A DNA stretch of 61,952 bases from positions 1 through 61,952 of the forward strand of contig DATHUY010000108.1 of NCBI GenBank assembly GCA_035461765.1, read 5' to 3'. This DNA comes from Longimicrobiales bacterium. GTDB taxonomy: Bacteria; Gemmatimonadota; Gemmatimonadetes; Longimicrobiales; RSA9. Below the pieces are notes generated by a model. That model was given only the letters and a program-made list of their open reading frames with translations, ran no database searches and was not told where the DNA came from. The translations under genes and the position numbers were made by a program. This document shows, in pieces, positions 1 to 7,564 of the stretch (its first letter is position 1; every line of letters begins with the position of its first letter).

Positions 1-363
1 GCCCATGCCGCCCAGCTGCGGCGGCTGGCCTTCCATGGCCGCCACGAAGCACATGTCCGCCGGGTCGCGAATGTAGCCCTCCGCGACTGCAACTTCCACG
101 TCGCGGAACCGCTCCGTCGCCTCGCGTATCGCGTCCAGCTCCCCGGCGATTCCCGGTGCAGCACCCTCTACCTCACTGGCGCTCGCCGCCGGGACCTCCA
201 CCTGTCCCGCGCCGCAGCCCGCGAGCAGCGCGCCAAGTCCCAGACAGACTGCAGCCGCTACGGCAGCCGGATGCGATAGAAGAAATCCTGCGCGCTGCCG
301 TCGCGCGTGCGGCGCAGTCGGGTCTCGATGCTCCAGGTTCGCTGTCGTCACTGTTTCCCCCAT
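1..363 (-). CDS. Partial lipoprotein of unknown function (N-terminal part)
   Basis: The gene runs off the left edge, so only about 121 N-terminal codons are visible. The chosen start is ATG at 363; an in-frame GTG at 351 is an alternative. A hydrophobic Ala/Leu stretch ends in a lipobox, LLAGC, with Cys near residue 50, so a secreted lipoprotein is predicted. The mature part begins Ala/Glu-rich, then reads FRDVEVAVAEGYIRDP and a Met/Cys/Gly-rich segment ending at the window edge. From memory this resembles a conserved hypothetical family common in Gemmatimonadota; I know no function for it. It lies 45 bp downstream of the methyltransferase gene on the same strand and could be co-transcribed with it. 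The leading residues before the hydrophobic segment are long for a signal peptide, so the true start may be further inside. Confidence 0.6.
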   Translation of the reverse strand, partial: MGETVTTANLEHRDPTAPHARRQRAGFLLSHPAAVAAAVCLGLGALLAGCGAGQVEVPAASASEVEGAAPGIAGELDAIREATERFRDVEVAVAEGYIRDPADMCFVAAMEGQPPQLGGMG

Positions 364-408
364 ATGTCTGAGGCGGAGCGGACCACCCGCCCCGCCGTTG
401 ATTACGAA

Positions 409-1482
409 TCAGATCCGCGCCTCGAACACGAGGTTGAACGGGGTCTCGGCGGCGCGACGGAAGCGCGTGAAGCCCGCCTCCTCGAGCACCGCCCGGATCG
501 CCGCCTCGCCCGCCTGCGCGCCCAGCGCCAGCCCGACCTCCTGGCTGAGCGACGTCGGCGTGCAGATCAGAGTCGATGCCGCGTAGTAGAGACGGCCGAC
601 CGGATTGAGATTCTCCTCGACGCGATCGCCCGCACGCGGCTCGACGACCATCAGGATGCCGTCCGGCGCCAGGGCCTGCTTCGCATGCATCGCCGCACCT
701 ACGGGATCGCCCAGATCGTGCAGACAATCGAACATCGTAATGAGGTCGTAGCCGCGCCCCGGAAAGTCCTTGGCGGTCGTGCGCTCGAACGTCACGCGGT
801 CGGCTACGCCGGCTGCACGGGCATCCGCATTCGCAGCGTCGATCGATCCTTCGTGATAGTCGAACCCGAAGAACCGCGACTCCGGGAACGCCTCGGCCAT
901 CAGCCTGGTTGAGATGCCGTATCCGCACCCGACATCCGCGACACGGGCCCCTGCCCGCAGCTTCTCCTCCGCGCCCTCGAGCGCCGGCAGCCAGCCGCTC
1001 ACCAGGTTTGCGCGGTACCCCGGCTCGAAGAACCGCGCTGTCGAGCATGACAGGTTCGGGTCGTGATCGTGCCAGCGAATCCCTTCGCCTGTGCGGAACG
1101 ACTCTTCGACCTGCTCACTGCGCGCGCCCATGATCATCGCCTGCTCGAAGCCGACGATCAGGTAGGCGGGGCTGGTCCTGTCCGCGAACACCAGCGCCTG
1201 CTCCGGCGTGAGCGCGTAGCGATCGGTGTCGGCATCGTATGCGACGTATCCTGCCGCCGCCTGTGCCCGCACCCACTCGCGCACGTAACGCTCGGTAGTG
1301 CCCGTGCGCTCGGCCAGCTCCGACGTCGTGACGAATCCGTCCGCCAGTGCCTCGAAGAGGCCCAGCCGGCTGCCAAGAATCATCAGCGGCGCCTGGACCG
1401 CCGCGCCAATATCGACGAGCGTTCGCCCGAGCAGCTCATTCAGCGTGTCGTGATTCACTGCGACTTCTGCCGTGGCTTCCAT
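409..1482 (-). CDS. Class I SAM-dependent methyltransferase with N-terminal winged helix
   Basis: A 357-residue protein. Residues about 20-95 look like the dimerising winged-helix domain found in Rv2258c-like and O-methyltransferase families (LGLFEALADG, then TTSELAERTGTTERYVREW). The Rossmann methyltransferase fold follows, with motif I VADVGCGYGIST near residue 185, the acidic motif FFGFDYHEGS and the post-motif MFDCLHDLGDP. It should transfer a methyl group from SAM to a small molecule or metabolite; the substrate cannot be read from sequence. The start ATG is preceded on the transcribed strand by GGAGGGATGA-type purines (the plus strand reads CATTCATCCCTCC). Upstream, in the 239-bp gap to the BTAD regulator, are three heptamer repeats with 11-bp period and a palindrome around a GATAAT box. 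This makes it a likely target of that regulator. The identification of the fold is secure; the specificity is unknown. Confidence 0.85.
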   Translation of the reverse strand: MEATAEVAVNHDTLNELLGRTLVDIGAAVQAPLMILGSRLGLFEALADGFVTTSELAERTGTTERYVREWVRAQAAAGYVAYDADTDRYALTPEQALVFADRTSPAYLIVGFEQAMIMGARSEQVEESFRTGEGIRWHDHDPNLSCSTARFFEPGYRANLVSGWLPALEGAEEKLRAGARVADVGCGYGISTRLMAEAFPESRFFGFDYHEGSIDAANADARAAGVADRVTFERTTAKDFPGRGYDLITMFDCLHDLGDPVGAAMHAKQALAPDGILMVVEPRAGDRVEENLNPVGRLYYAASTLICTPTSLSQEVGLALGAQAGEAAIRAVLEEAGFTRFRRAAETPFNLVFEARI

Positions 1483-1529
1483 TCATCCCTCCTTGTCCGA
1501 CGTGCACCGGGCCGCATCAGTGCGACCCG

Positions 1530-1549
1530 AGAAGTCATTATCGACTTCT
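1530..1549 (-). promoter_or_regulatory. Palindrome AGAAGTC-N6-GACTTCT enclosing a -10-like GATAAT
   Basis: Perfect 7-bp arms flank ATTATC, which reads GATAAT on the minus strand, about 50 bp upstream of the methyltransferase start. No good -35 lies 17 bp further upstream, which fits an activator-dependent promoter. The operator and promoter roles are inferred. Confidence 0.35.
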
Positions 1550-1583
1550 GCGGACAAGTCTCGGTGCCGGCTGTTTCGGGAGG

Positions 1584-1612
1584 GTGTCAGATCCGTGTCA
1601 GGCGCCTGTCAC
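1584..1612 (-). promoter_or_regulatory. Three heptamer direct repeats, 11-bp period (SARP-like binding site)
   Basis: On the plus strand, GTGTCAG (1584-1590), GTGTCAG (1595-1601) and CTGTCAC (1606-1612) are each separated by exactly 4 bp. Heptamers with 4-bp spacers are the known binding architecture of SARP/BTAD regulators. A BTAD regulator gene ends only 110 bp away. The assignment to that protein is inference. Confidence 0.5.
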
Positions 1613-1721
1613 GCGAGGCACGCGACCGCATGCTGGAATCAACCGGAGGGACACGAGCACCGGACGCGATGCGGCGCCTGAGCGGCGTCCGGACATGAGC
1701 GCCAGGAGGGCGCCGGCGCAA

Positions 1722-3395
1722 TCAGTCCAGCGTTTCCTCGGCCAGGAATCGGAGCGCCTCGCGCATCCAGTAATCGAACGCGGGCTCGTGCTCGAGGATC
1801 AGATGGTTCTCGCTCTCCAGCAGCACGAACCGCGCACCGGGTATTCCCATGGCCAGCTCGCGACCCTTCTCGAAATGGATGCGGGCGTCGCCGCGGCTGT
1901 GCAGAACGAGCGTCGGTGCACGCACTTCCGCAAGACGAGCGCGCACATCGATGTACGCGAACGTTTCCATGAAGCGCGCTGCCATCGCCGGCGATACTGT
2001 CCGGCGCTGCAGCTCGTTGAACCACTCGATCTCCGCTGCGTTCCCGCCGGGTATGAACGTCTGCGTGAACATCTGCCGGTACGCCGGCGTGTCCTCGCCC
2101 CAGCCGTGACGCACGATCTCGATGCTCGCATCGCGGCGCGCGATCTCTGCGGGGCCGAAGCTCGGATCCGCGCGCCAGCCGGCCGCGTAGCCGCCGTGCA
2201 GGATGAGTCCGGAGACGCGCTCGGGGTGGCGCGCGGCGTACTCGATGCATACCGCGCAGCCCTGCGAGATGCCGAGCAGGGGAAACCGATCGAGGCCGCA
2301 CGCGTCCACGATGCATTCCAGGTCAAGGACCCAGGCATCGAGCGACATGTCCACCGGGTCGCGGTCGGAGAGACCGCTGCCACGTTCGTCATATCGTATG
2401 AACGTGCGTCGTGCGGCGAGCTCGCGGAACAGGCGGCGCCAGACGGGACTCTCCCAGTCGAACTCCAGGTGGTTGAGCCAGTTGGCGGCCTTCACCAGCG
2501 GCGGACCGCTGCCGACGGTCGCATAGGCGAGGCGCACGCCGTCGGCGCTGGCGGCGAAGCGGATGTCCTGGCTGGGCTCGCTGCCCGGCACGACCTGAGG
2601 CGCATGTACCACCTCGAGTGTGTATGCGGCCACGCCAGCCACGGGGGCCTGCGGCGGCGCGGCATGCTGGATGATCTGCCGCTCCATCTCGCGCAGCGCC
2701 GGCGAGGGGTCGAGGCCGAGCTCCGTACTGAGCAGTCGCCTGTAGTCCTGGAAGGCAGCGAGCGCATCGTGCTGACGACCGGCCTGATAGAGAGCCTGCA
2801 TGGCCAGCGCGCGATGCCGCTCGCTCAACGGATCGGCCAGGATCAGGTCCTCGGCCGCTGCCACAGCCTCGCCGGTCCGGCCGACCGCGAGCAGGCATTC
2901 CACGCGACGCTCCTGCACGCTGTTCCGCAGCTGGTTCAGTCGGGCCGCCTCGCCCAGAAAGTGGGGCAGCTCACGAAACTCGACGTACGCGTCATCGCGC
3001 CACAGCGCCAGCGCGTCGTCGGCCAGCGCCAGAGCCCGCTGCGGCGCCGACACTGACCGGGCGCGGCTCACCAGCTGCTCGAACACCGTCACGTCCAGCT
3101 GGTCCGGCCCGGGCGTCAGGCGGTAGCCGGGCACATCCCCGCGCACGAGCAGCCCCTCTCCTCCGGCCTCCGTCAGCAGTGCGCGCAGGCGCGAGATCTG
3201 AGTGCGGAGCGCGCCGGCCGGATCATCCGGAAGGTGCTCGCCCCACAGCACGTCCACGAGGCGATCCGCAGACACGACCCGGGGTGCGTGCAGGATGAGC
3301 GTGGCGAGCAGGAGCCGCTGCTTGGCGCCGTTCGGCACCAGAACGCGTCCGTCATCGGTGTGAACCTCGACAGGTCCCAGCACCCGGAACTGAAT
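1722..3395 (-). CDS. BTAD (SARP-type) transcriptional regulator fused to an alpha/beta hydrolase
   Basis: About 553-557 residues. From the N-terminus: an OmpR-type winged helix (residues about 1-85; PNGAKQRLLLATLILH, then ADRLVDVLWG), a bacterial transcriptional activation domain of TPR-like helices (about 95-235), a Pro/Ala linker, and an alpha/beta hydrolase (about 265-553). The hydrolase has an oxyanion segment, the nucleophile elbow GISQGCA, a late Asp in LVLHSRGDARI and a His in SENHLI, so the Ser-Asp-His triad looks intact. The hydrolase may sense or process a ligand; that is inference. The conservative start is GTG at 3383. The family N-terminus (xFRVLGPVEV) instead fits an ATT codon at 3393-3395, which has GAGG 5 nt upstream; I give the longer form. 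A consensus -35 TTGACA lies upstream (3490-3495). It is probably the activator of the adjacent methyltransferase. Confidence 0.85.
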   Translation of the reverse strand: MQFRVLGPVEVHTDDGRVLVPNGAKQRLLLATLILHAPRVVSADRLVDVLWGEHLPDDPAGALRTQISRLRALLTEAGGEGLLVRGDVPGYRLTPGPDQLDVTVFEQLVSRARSVSAPQRALALADDALALWRDDAYVEFRELPHFLGEAARLNQLRNSVQERRVECLLAVGRTGEAVAAAEDLILADPLSERHRALAMQALYQAGRQHDALAAFQDYRRLLSTELGLDPSPALREMERQIIQHAAPPQAPVAGVAAYTLEVVHAPQVVPGSEPSQDIRFAASADGVRLAYATVGSGPPLVKAANWLNHLEFDWESPVWRRLFRELAARRTFIRYDERGSGLSDRDPVDMSLDAWVLDLECIVDACGLDRFPLLGISQGCAVCIEYAARHPERVSGLILHGGYAAGWRADPSFGPAEIARRDASIEIVRHGWGEDTPAYRQMFTQTFIPGGNAAEIEWFNELQRRTVSPAMAARFMETFAYIDVRARLAEVRAPTLVLHSRGDARIHFEKGRELAMGIPGARFVLLESENHLILEHEPAFDYWMREALRFLAEETLD

Positions 3396-3466
3396 GGCGA
3401 CCTCGGAGGGTTGCGGCGCGCCCGGCAGGCTGCAGCGACGCCGTTCAGGTTGTGGTTCCCGGTCGG

Positions 3467-3495
3467 AGGATGCCCCGGTCGCCGTTTCCTGTCAA
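3467..3495 (-). promoter_or_regulatory. Candidate promoter of the BTAD regulator gene
   Basis: On the minus strand, TTGACA (3495-3490) is followed after 17 bp by a weak -10, CATCCT (3472-3467). This gives a leader of roughly 65-75 nt before the regulator start. The -35 is a perfect match and the -10 is poor. Confidence 0.35.
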
Positions 3496-3555
3496 TGGAA
3501 TGTCCGCGCAGATCGTGTTCTTGACGCACACTCCCGGGGGCCGTACGTGTACCGA

Positions 3556-4014
3556 ATGGACATCACATTTCGCACGGCTGAAGCCGGAGACCTGCCGCAG
3601 ATCGTCGCACTGCTGGCCGATGACGTGCTGGGCCGGAAACGCGAGGCCGCGGGCGATGCGCTCGCGGAGAGCTACGTGGAAGCGTTCGAGGCGATCGACG
3701 GGGATCCGAACAACGAGCTGATCGTGGGCTGCATGGATGGCAGGATCGTGGCAACGCTGCAGCTGACGTTCACACCGTCACTCTCGTTTCAGGGCTCCTG
3801 GCGCGCCACTGTCGAGAGTGTGCGAACGGACTCCGCGCTGCGTGGCCGCGGGATCGGCGCCGCCCTGATGGAGCATGCGATCGACCGTGCGCGGGCGCGG
3901 GGCTGCGGCATCGTGCAGCTGACCACGAACAAGGCGCGTGGCGACGCGCGGCGCTTCTACGAGCGGCTCGGCTTCAGCGCCACCCACGAAGGCATGAAGC
4001 TGATGCTCGAGTAA
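3556..4014 (+). CDS. GNAT family N-acetyltransferase
   Basis: A 152-residue single-domain acetyltransferase. It starts with the usual beta-1 (MDITFRTAEAGDLPQIVALL). The acetyl-CoA pyrophosphate loop RGRGIGAALM sits about two thirds along, followed by the C-terminal ARRFYERLGF motif typical of small GNAT enzymes acting on amines or amino acids. The substrate is unknown. The start ATG at 3556 is chosen because everything upstream is non-conserved and the beta-1 strand begins there. No convincing ribosome binding site precedes it. A TTGACG (3521-3526) and TACGTG (3544-3549) pair with 17-bp spacing would place the transcript start at the ATG itself, so a leaderless mRNA is possible. The gene is divergent from the BTAD regulator. 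Confidence 0.88.
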   Translation: MDITFRTAEAGDLPQIVALLADDVLGRKREAAGDALAESYVEAFEAIDGDPNNELIVGCMDGRIVATLQLTFTPSLSFQGSWRATVESVRTDSALRGRGIGAALMEHAIDRARARGCGIVQLTTNKARGDARRFYERLGFSATHEGMKLMLE

Positions 4015-4068
4015 CTCGCAGGTGCCGGCGGCTCACGTGCCGGTGCTGCGGCACGTCAGCGGGGGTGC

Positions 4069-4455
4069 CTATGGATGGATCGAGTTGCTGTCCGTCGCCG
4101 GCGCCACCAGCGACGACTGCGGCGTCAGCTCCGTGACACGCTGCATCGCCGAGTCCGCGGCGGCGACGTTGCCGAGCTGACGCTCGACCATGGACAGGCC
4201 GAACCAGCCCGCTGATTCCTCCGGGGCCAGCTCGATTGCGCGCCGGTACTGATCGCGCGCAGCGTTGTAGTCCTTTGCGCGGAACGCGGCATTGCCGCTG
4301 TCCAGTGCCGCCAGCACGTCCTGCGGGAGCTCGCGTGCCGCGCGCCAGGCCGCGGAATCGATGCTCCCCGTCGCCTGATCGTCGCGCAACCCTTCATCCC
4401 CGCGGCATGCGGCAAGGACGAGCAGCGCCACCATCGTCACACCGATTCTATTCAT
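4069..4455 (-). CDS. Small lipoprotein with TPR-like repeats
   Basis: A 128-residue protein. A signal peptide (MNRIGVTMVALLVLAAC) ends in a lipobox, so it is a predicted lipoprotein. The mature part has a tandem helical pattern of TPR type (ALDSGNAAFRAKDYNAARDQ, then SAGWFGLSMVERQLGNVAAA), about two repeats. The start ATG at 4455-4453 overlaps the TGA of the upstream 16-haem cytochrome by one base (TGATG). A GGAGG with 5-nt spacing precedes it, so translation is coupled. As the last gene of the cytochrome operon it may act as an assembly or docking factor for the conduit; that role is inferred from position only. Confidence 0.8.
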   Translation of the reverse strand: MNRIGVTMVALLVLAACRGDEGLRDDQATGSIDSAAWRAARELPQDVLAALDSGNAAFRAKDYNAARDQYRRAIELAPEESAGWFGLSMVERQLGNVAAADSAMQRVTELTPQSSLVAPATDSNSIHP

Positions 4456-6104
4456 CACGTCCTCCGGTTCAACGGATCTGTAATGTGGCACACCAGGCAG
4501 ATGGCCGCGTTTCTCTTCTGCGCGCGGCGCGCATCGAAGCCCTCACCGTGCGGATTCACCTTGAATGCGCCCAGCACGGAATGGCACTGCATGCACTCGG
4601 GCTGCGTGTGGCACGACGTGCAGCTCTCCAGCCCCTGACGCGCCGCCTGACCGTGCCGCAGCAGCCAGAGCGGCTCTGCGTCATGGAATCCCGGGCCGAG
4701 CCGGCCGGTAGTTGCGCCGGGGCTCATCCCCGCCGACTCGTGACAGTCCGCGCAGAACAGCCGGCTGTCATGGCAGTTGGAGCACTCCAGCCGCCGACCG
4801 TACGCCTCGGCGGAATGTCGCGCCATGAAGTTGGCGGGGTGGAACGCTCCGGGCCTGTCGCCGCGGCGCGTGTCGGTCGCGGCCGCCTGCCTCGCGTTCG
4901 CGCGGCTGACGTTGTCAGTCCGCACTGCAACCTGCTCAGGGCCGTTGAGTCGTCCCCGCGTGTTCGCGTGCACGTCGAACGCAACCGCGGCGTGCGGACT
5001 CGCGCCAGCACCGCTCAGCGCCGTACCACCGGCGGCGGCATTGTGGCAGTCGGAGCAGAACGTGCGCGTATGACACGCACTGCACGATGCGCTGCTCGCC
5101 GCCGCCACGTTGCCGTGATCGATCTCGAACAGCGGCGCCTGGTGTGACTGGGGCGCGCGCCGCATCACCTGGACACCCGGCGCGCGCACATCCGCACGCG
5201 ACCTGAGCTGGGTCACGACCGCCGGCTGCTCAGGCGGCAGGTGACATGACGCGCAGTCTTCCTGCGTGTGGCACGTCGCGCACGACGCCGTCGATGCGCC
5301 CGCACCGTGGTTCTCCATGAAGTCCGGCGTCAGGTGCGAGGGCGGCACCGGGTAGCGCGCCTCGAACTCCGGCAGCGACTGCGCCACCATGCCCTGCGCG
5401 GCCGGCATGCTCGCAATGGCATCCACTCCGGCCGCATCCACGTGACAGCTCTCGCAGCGCTCGCGCGTGTGACACACCGCGCAGCGCGTGATGTCGGCGT
5501 TCGCCAGCTCGCCGTGCGACTCCGCGAGGAAGTCGGCGAGGTCATGGTCCACCGGCTCCGGCAACGCGACCAGTCGCGCACGGTCGAACGGTGCTTCAGC
5601 GAGCGGAATGTGGCACGTCTCGCAGTCGGCATCCACGAAATGATCGGTCGCCTGATGCTCGTGGCAGGCGAGGCATCGCGGCACGACGGGCCGCTCGGCG
5701 ACGGACATGCGCGGAGCACCGGCGGGCGTATGGCAGGTCGTGCAGTCGATCGCAGCGCCCTGCTCATCCACATCCGGATGGTCGGGGTGCTCGAAAGCCA
5801 GGTTGTCCGGCTTCTCGGTCGGACCGTCCCACTCCACGCGCGGCTGCTCCACGCCGTCGTGACAGCCTGCGCATTCGGCGGGCGCCGGGTAGAATTCCGA
5901 GCGGTCGCCTTCCGGCACACCCTCGTGGCAGCCTTCGCACAGCGGGAACAGTCCCGCATGCTCCTCGTGCGGGAACTCCTGCTGCCGCTGAGCGACGGCC
6001 GCGAAGACCACGCCGACGATGGCGACGACGCAGAGGAGCCAGGCACGGCGCAGCATGCGCGTGTTCATTGCGGCCGCGGCGCGGCGCAGCATGCGCGTGT
6101 TCAT
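4455..6104 (-). CDS. 16-haem periplasmic c-type cytochrome
   Basis: 549 residues with 16 CXXCH haem-binding motifs spread through the whole length (for example CEGCH, CAGCH, CTTCH, CESCH, CASCH, CADCH, CLVCH). An N-terminal hydrophobic segment (WLLCVVAIVGVVFAAVA) serves as a signal peptide or anchor, so the protein is exported. The start at 6104 is supported by the ATGA overlap with the preceding barrel gene. A second possible start is ATG at 6068, because a 23-bp segment is duplicated 36 bp apart and repeats MNTRMLRRA twice. It presumably shuttles electrons in the periplasm, or inside the barrel like MtrA/PioA decahaem proteins, although it is longer and has more haems. No catalytic signature of a nitrite or hydroxylamine enzyme was recognised. 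It is translationally coupled on both sides. Confidence 0.9.
   Translation of the reverse strand: MNTRMLRRAAAAMNTRMLRRAWLLCVVAIVGVVFAAVAQRQQEFPHEEHAGLFPLCEGCHEGVPEGDRSEFYPAPAECAGCHDGVEQPRVEWDGPTEKPDNLAFEHPDHPDVDEQGAAIDCTTCHTPAGAPRMSVAERPVVPRCLACHEHQATDHFVDADCETCHIPLAEAPFDRARLVALPEPVDHDLADFLAESHGELANADITRCAVCHTRERCESCHVDAAGVDAIASMPAAQGMVAQSLPEFEARYPVPPSHLTPDFMENHGAGASTASCATCHTQEDCASCHLPPEQPAVVTQLRSRADVRAPGVQVMRRAPQSHQAPLFEIDHGNVAAASSASCSACHTRTFCSDCHNAAAGGTALSGAGASPHAAVAFDVHANTRGRLNGPEQVAVRTDNVSRANARQAAATDTRRGDRPGAFHPANFMARHSAEAYGRRLECSNCHDSRLFCADCHESAGMSPGATTGRLGPGFHDAEPLWLLRHGQAARQGLESCTSCHTQPECMQCHSVLGAFKVNPHGEGFDARRAQKRNAAICLVCHITDPLNRRT
6046..6104 (-). repeat. Tandem duplication of a cytochrome start region
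   Basis: Two identical 23-bp copies (6046-6068 and 6082-6104), offset by 36 bp (12 codons), each carry an ATG and encode MNTRMLRRA in frame. The gene therefore has two equivalent starts. Confidence 0.8.
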
Positions 6105-7564
6105 CGCATGCCCTGCGCGGTCATGCCCGGATCGCGGCCGAAGCCGACGCGGAGCGCCGCCCAGCCGCGCACCTGGTTCCAGTCGGTGTCGCCGACGCGA
6201 CGTTCCCACGTCTGGCGATACACGTGTGCGCCGCCGCTCAGCTGTGCGAACGATGTGACGTCCACGTCCACGGATCCGCCGCCGCCGAGTACCACGCCGT
6301 TACCGAGGCGGAACTCCTCGATCTGCTGGAACGCTGTGACGTCGGCATTGAGCGCCACGCGCTCGTGCACGCGGAAGCGCGCGCCGACATCACCCGACCC
6401 GAGATAGGCGCCGAAGCCGCGTTCCATGCGGTAGCTCGCATCGAGCATCAGGCGCGGCGACGCAGTCCATGCCGCCGCGGCCGTGACGGAGACGGCATCA
6501 TCGGGCAGCGGGTCGAAGATCACCGGTGCATCCGCATCGTCATACTTACGGTAGCCCACCGCACCGCGCACCTGAAGGGCGGGCAGCGGACGCCACGCAG
6601 CGCGCGCCTCGACCTCGTGGTGCGCGACGGGGCTGAAATAGCCCCAGATAGTCCACAGCTCGAAGTAGGGTACGTAGCGCGACCCGGCCAGCTCCAGCAC
6701 GAGGCCGCCATCGCTCACCGGCAGCCGCAGGTTCAGATTGGACTTGCCGACGCGCCCGAACGCAAAGTCGTAGTCCATGCCCGCGGTGATGTGCACGGGC
6801 GCGAGCACACTCGAGCGCAGATCGAGTGACGCGCGCTCCGACACCAGCGCGGACCGGTTCGTCCACATCTCCCGCTGATACCGCGCCGTCACGCTCGTAT
6901 GACCCCAGGGCTCCGCCTCCATCTCGCCGCCGATCAGCAGCGCGTTGCGATCCGGGAAGAACTGCTCGATGCCTGCGAGTGCCTCGTGGCGCGGCTCGTA
7001 CACGCTGCGCGCGAGACTCCTCCCGCCGAACAGCTGCACGCTCAGACGCTGCGTCGGCGCGTACAGCACCTGCCCGCCGTCGTAGCTCGTGAAGCCGAGA
7101 CCGGACAGGCTCTGGAGACGGCCGCCGCGCACGCGGAAATCGCCGCGCAGCAGCTCGGCATACGCGAGGATCGCATCGAACGGATCATCGCTGCGCGGCC
7201 ACTCGAAATCACCGCCGAGATCCGCGCGTGCGCGGAGCTGCACGGTGGCGCTCAACCCCTGCACACCGAGCCCCCACGCGGTCATGCCGACGTCCTGCGT
7301 CAGCATGATCGCGCTCTGCTTGCCGACGGCGCGGTAGCGCAGGCAGTGAACCTGAGGAATGCACGAGATCGGCAGACCTTCGTACAGGAACGAACCGTTG
7401 GCCAGCTCCTGCACCGCGGAGATCGGCACGGTATCGTGGGTGATGGGTCGCAGCTCGTAGTAGCGCGCCATCGTGACAGCCGTGCCGCGCATGCCCTGCG
7501 CAGCCGCCGGTCCGGGCAGCAGCAGCGCAAGCGCCGCCATCGCCGCCATGCCGCGTGCGGTCAT
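6101..7564 (-). CDS. Outer-membrane beta-barrel protein of the cytochrome operon
   Basis: 487 residues with a signal peptide (MTARGMAAMAALALLLPG, cleavage near AAA-QG). The rest is a run of amphipathic strands with alternating aromatic and polar residues (for example LSVQLFGGRSL, HTSVTARYQREMW, VALNADVTAFQQ, VRGWAALRVGFG). This is the texture of a barrel with roughly 20 strands. The start at 7564 is chosen from the signal peptide and the ATGA overlap with the preceding cytochrome gene; the longer frame upstream is non-coding. It sits between two multiheme cytochrome genes, which suggests the MtrB/PioB role of a porin sheath that brings a cytochrome through the outer membrane. I see no clear sequence signature of the MtrB family itself, and the barrel is shorter than MtrB. 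The barrel call is moderately sure; the partner role is inferred. Confidence 0.75.
   Translation of the reverse strand: MTARGMAAMAALALLLPGPAAAQGMRGTAVTMARYYELRPITHDTVPISAVQELANGSFLYEGLPISCIPQVHCLRYRAVGKQSAIMLTQDVGMTAWGLGVQGLSATVQLRARADLGGDFEWPRSDDPFDAILAYAELLRGDFRVRGGRLQSLSGLGFTSYDGGQVLYAPTQRLSVQLFGGRSLARSVYEPRHEALAGIEQFFPDRNALLIGGEMEAEPWGHTSVTARYQREMWTNRSALVSERASLDLRSSVLAPVHITAGMDYDFAFGRVGKSNLNLRLPVSDGGLVLELAGSRYVPYFELWTIWGYFSPVAHHEVEARAAWRPLPALQVRGAVGYRKYDDADAPVIFDPLPDDAVSVTAAAAWTASPRLMLDASYRMERGFGAYLGSGDVGARFRVHERVALNADVTAFQQIEEFRLGNGVVLGGGGSVDVDVTSFAQLSGGAHVYRQTWERRVGDTDWNQVRGWAALRVGFGRDPGMTAQGMR

Noticed and set aside
1347-3056. A 569-residue open frame opposite the BTAD-hydrolase gene, and many other long antisense frames (for example 43581-46178, 49734-51695, 11009-12592)
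   Set aside because: They are rich in Arg, Ala, His and Gln with no domain pattern and mirror real genes; long antisense frames are expected at this GC content.
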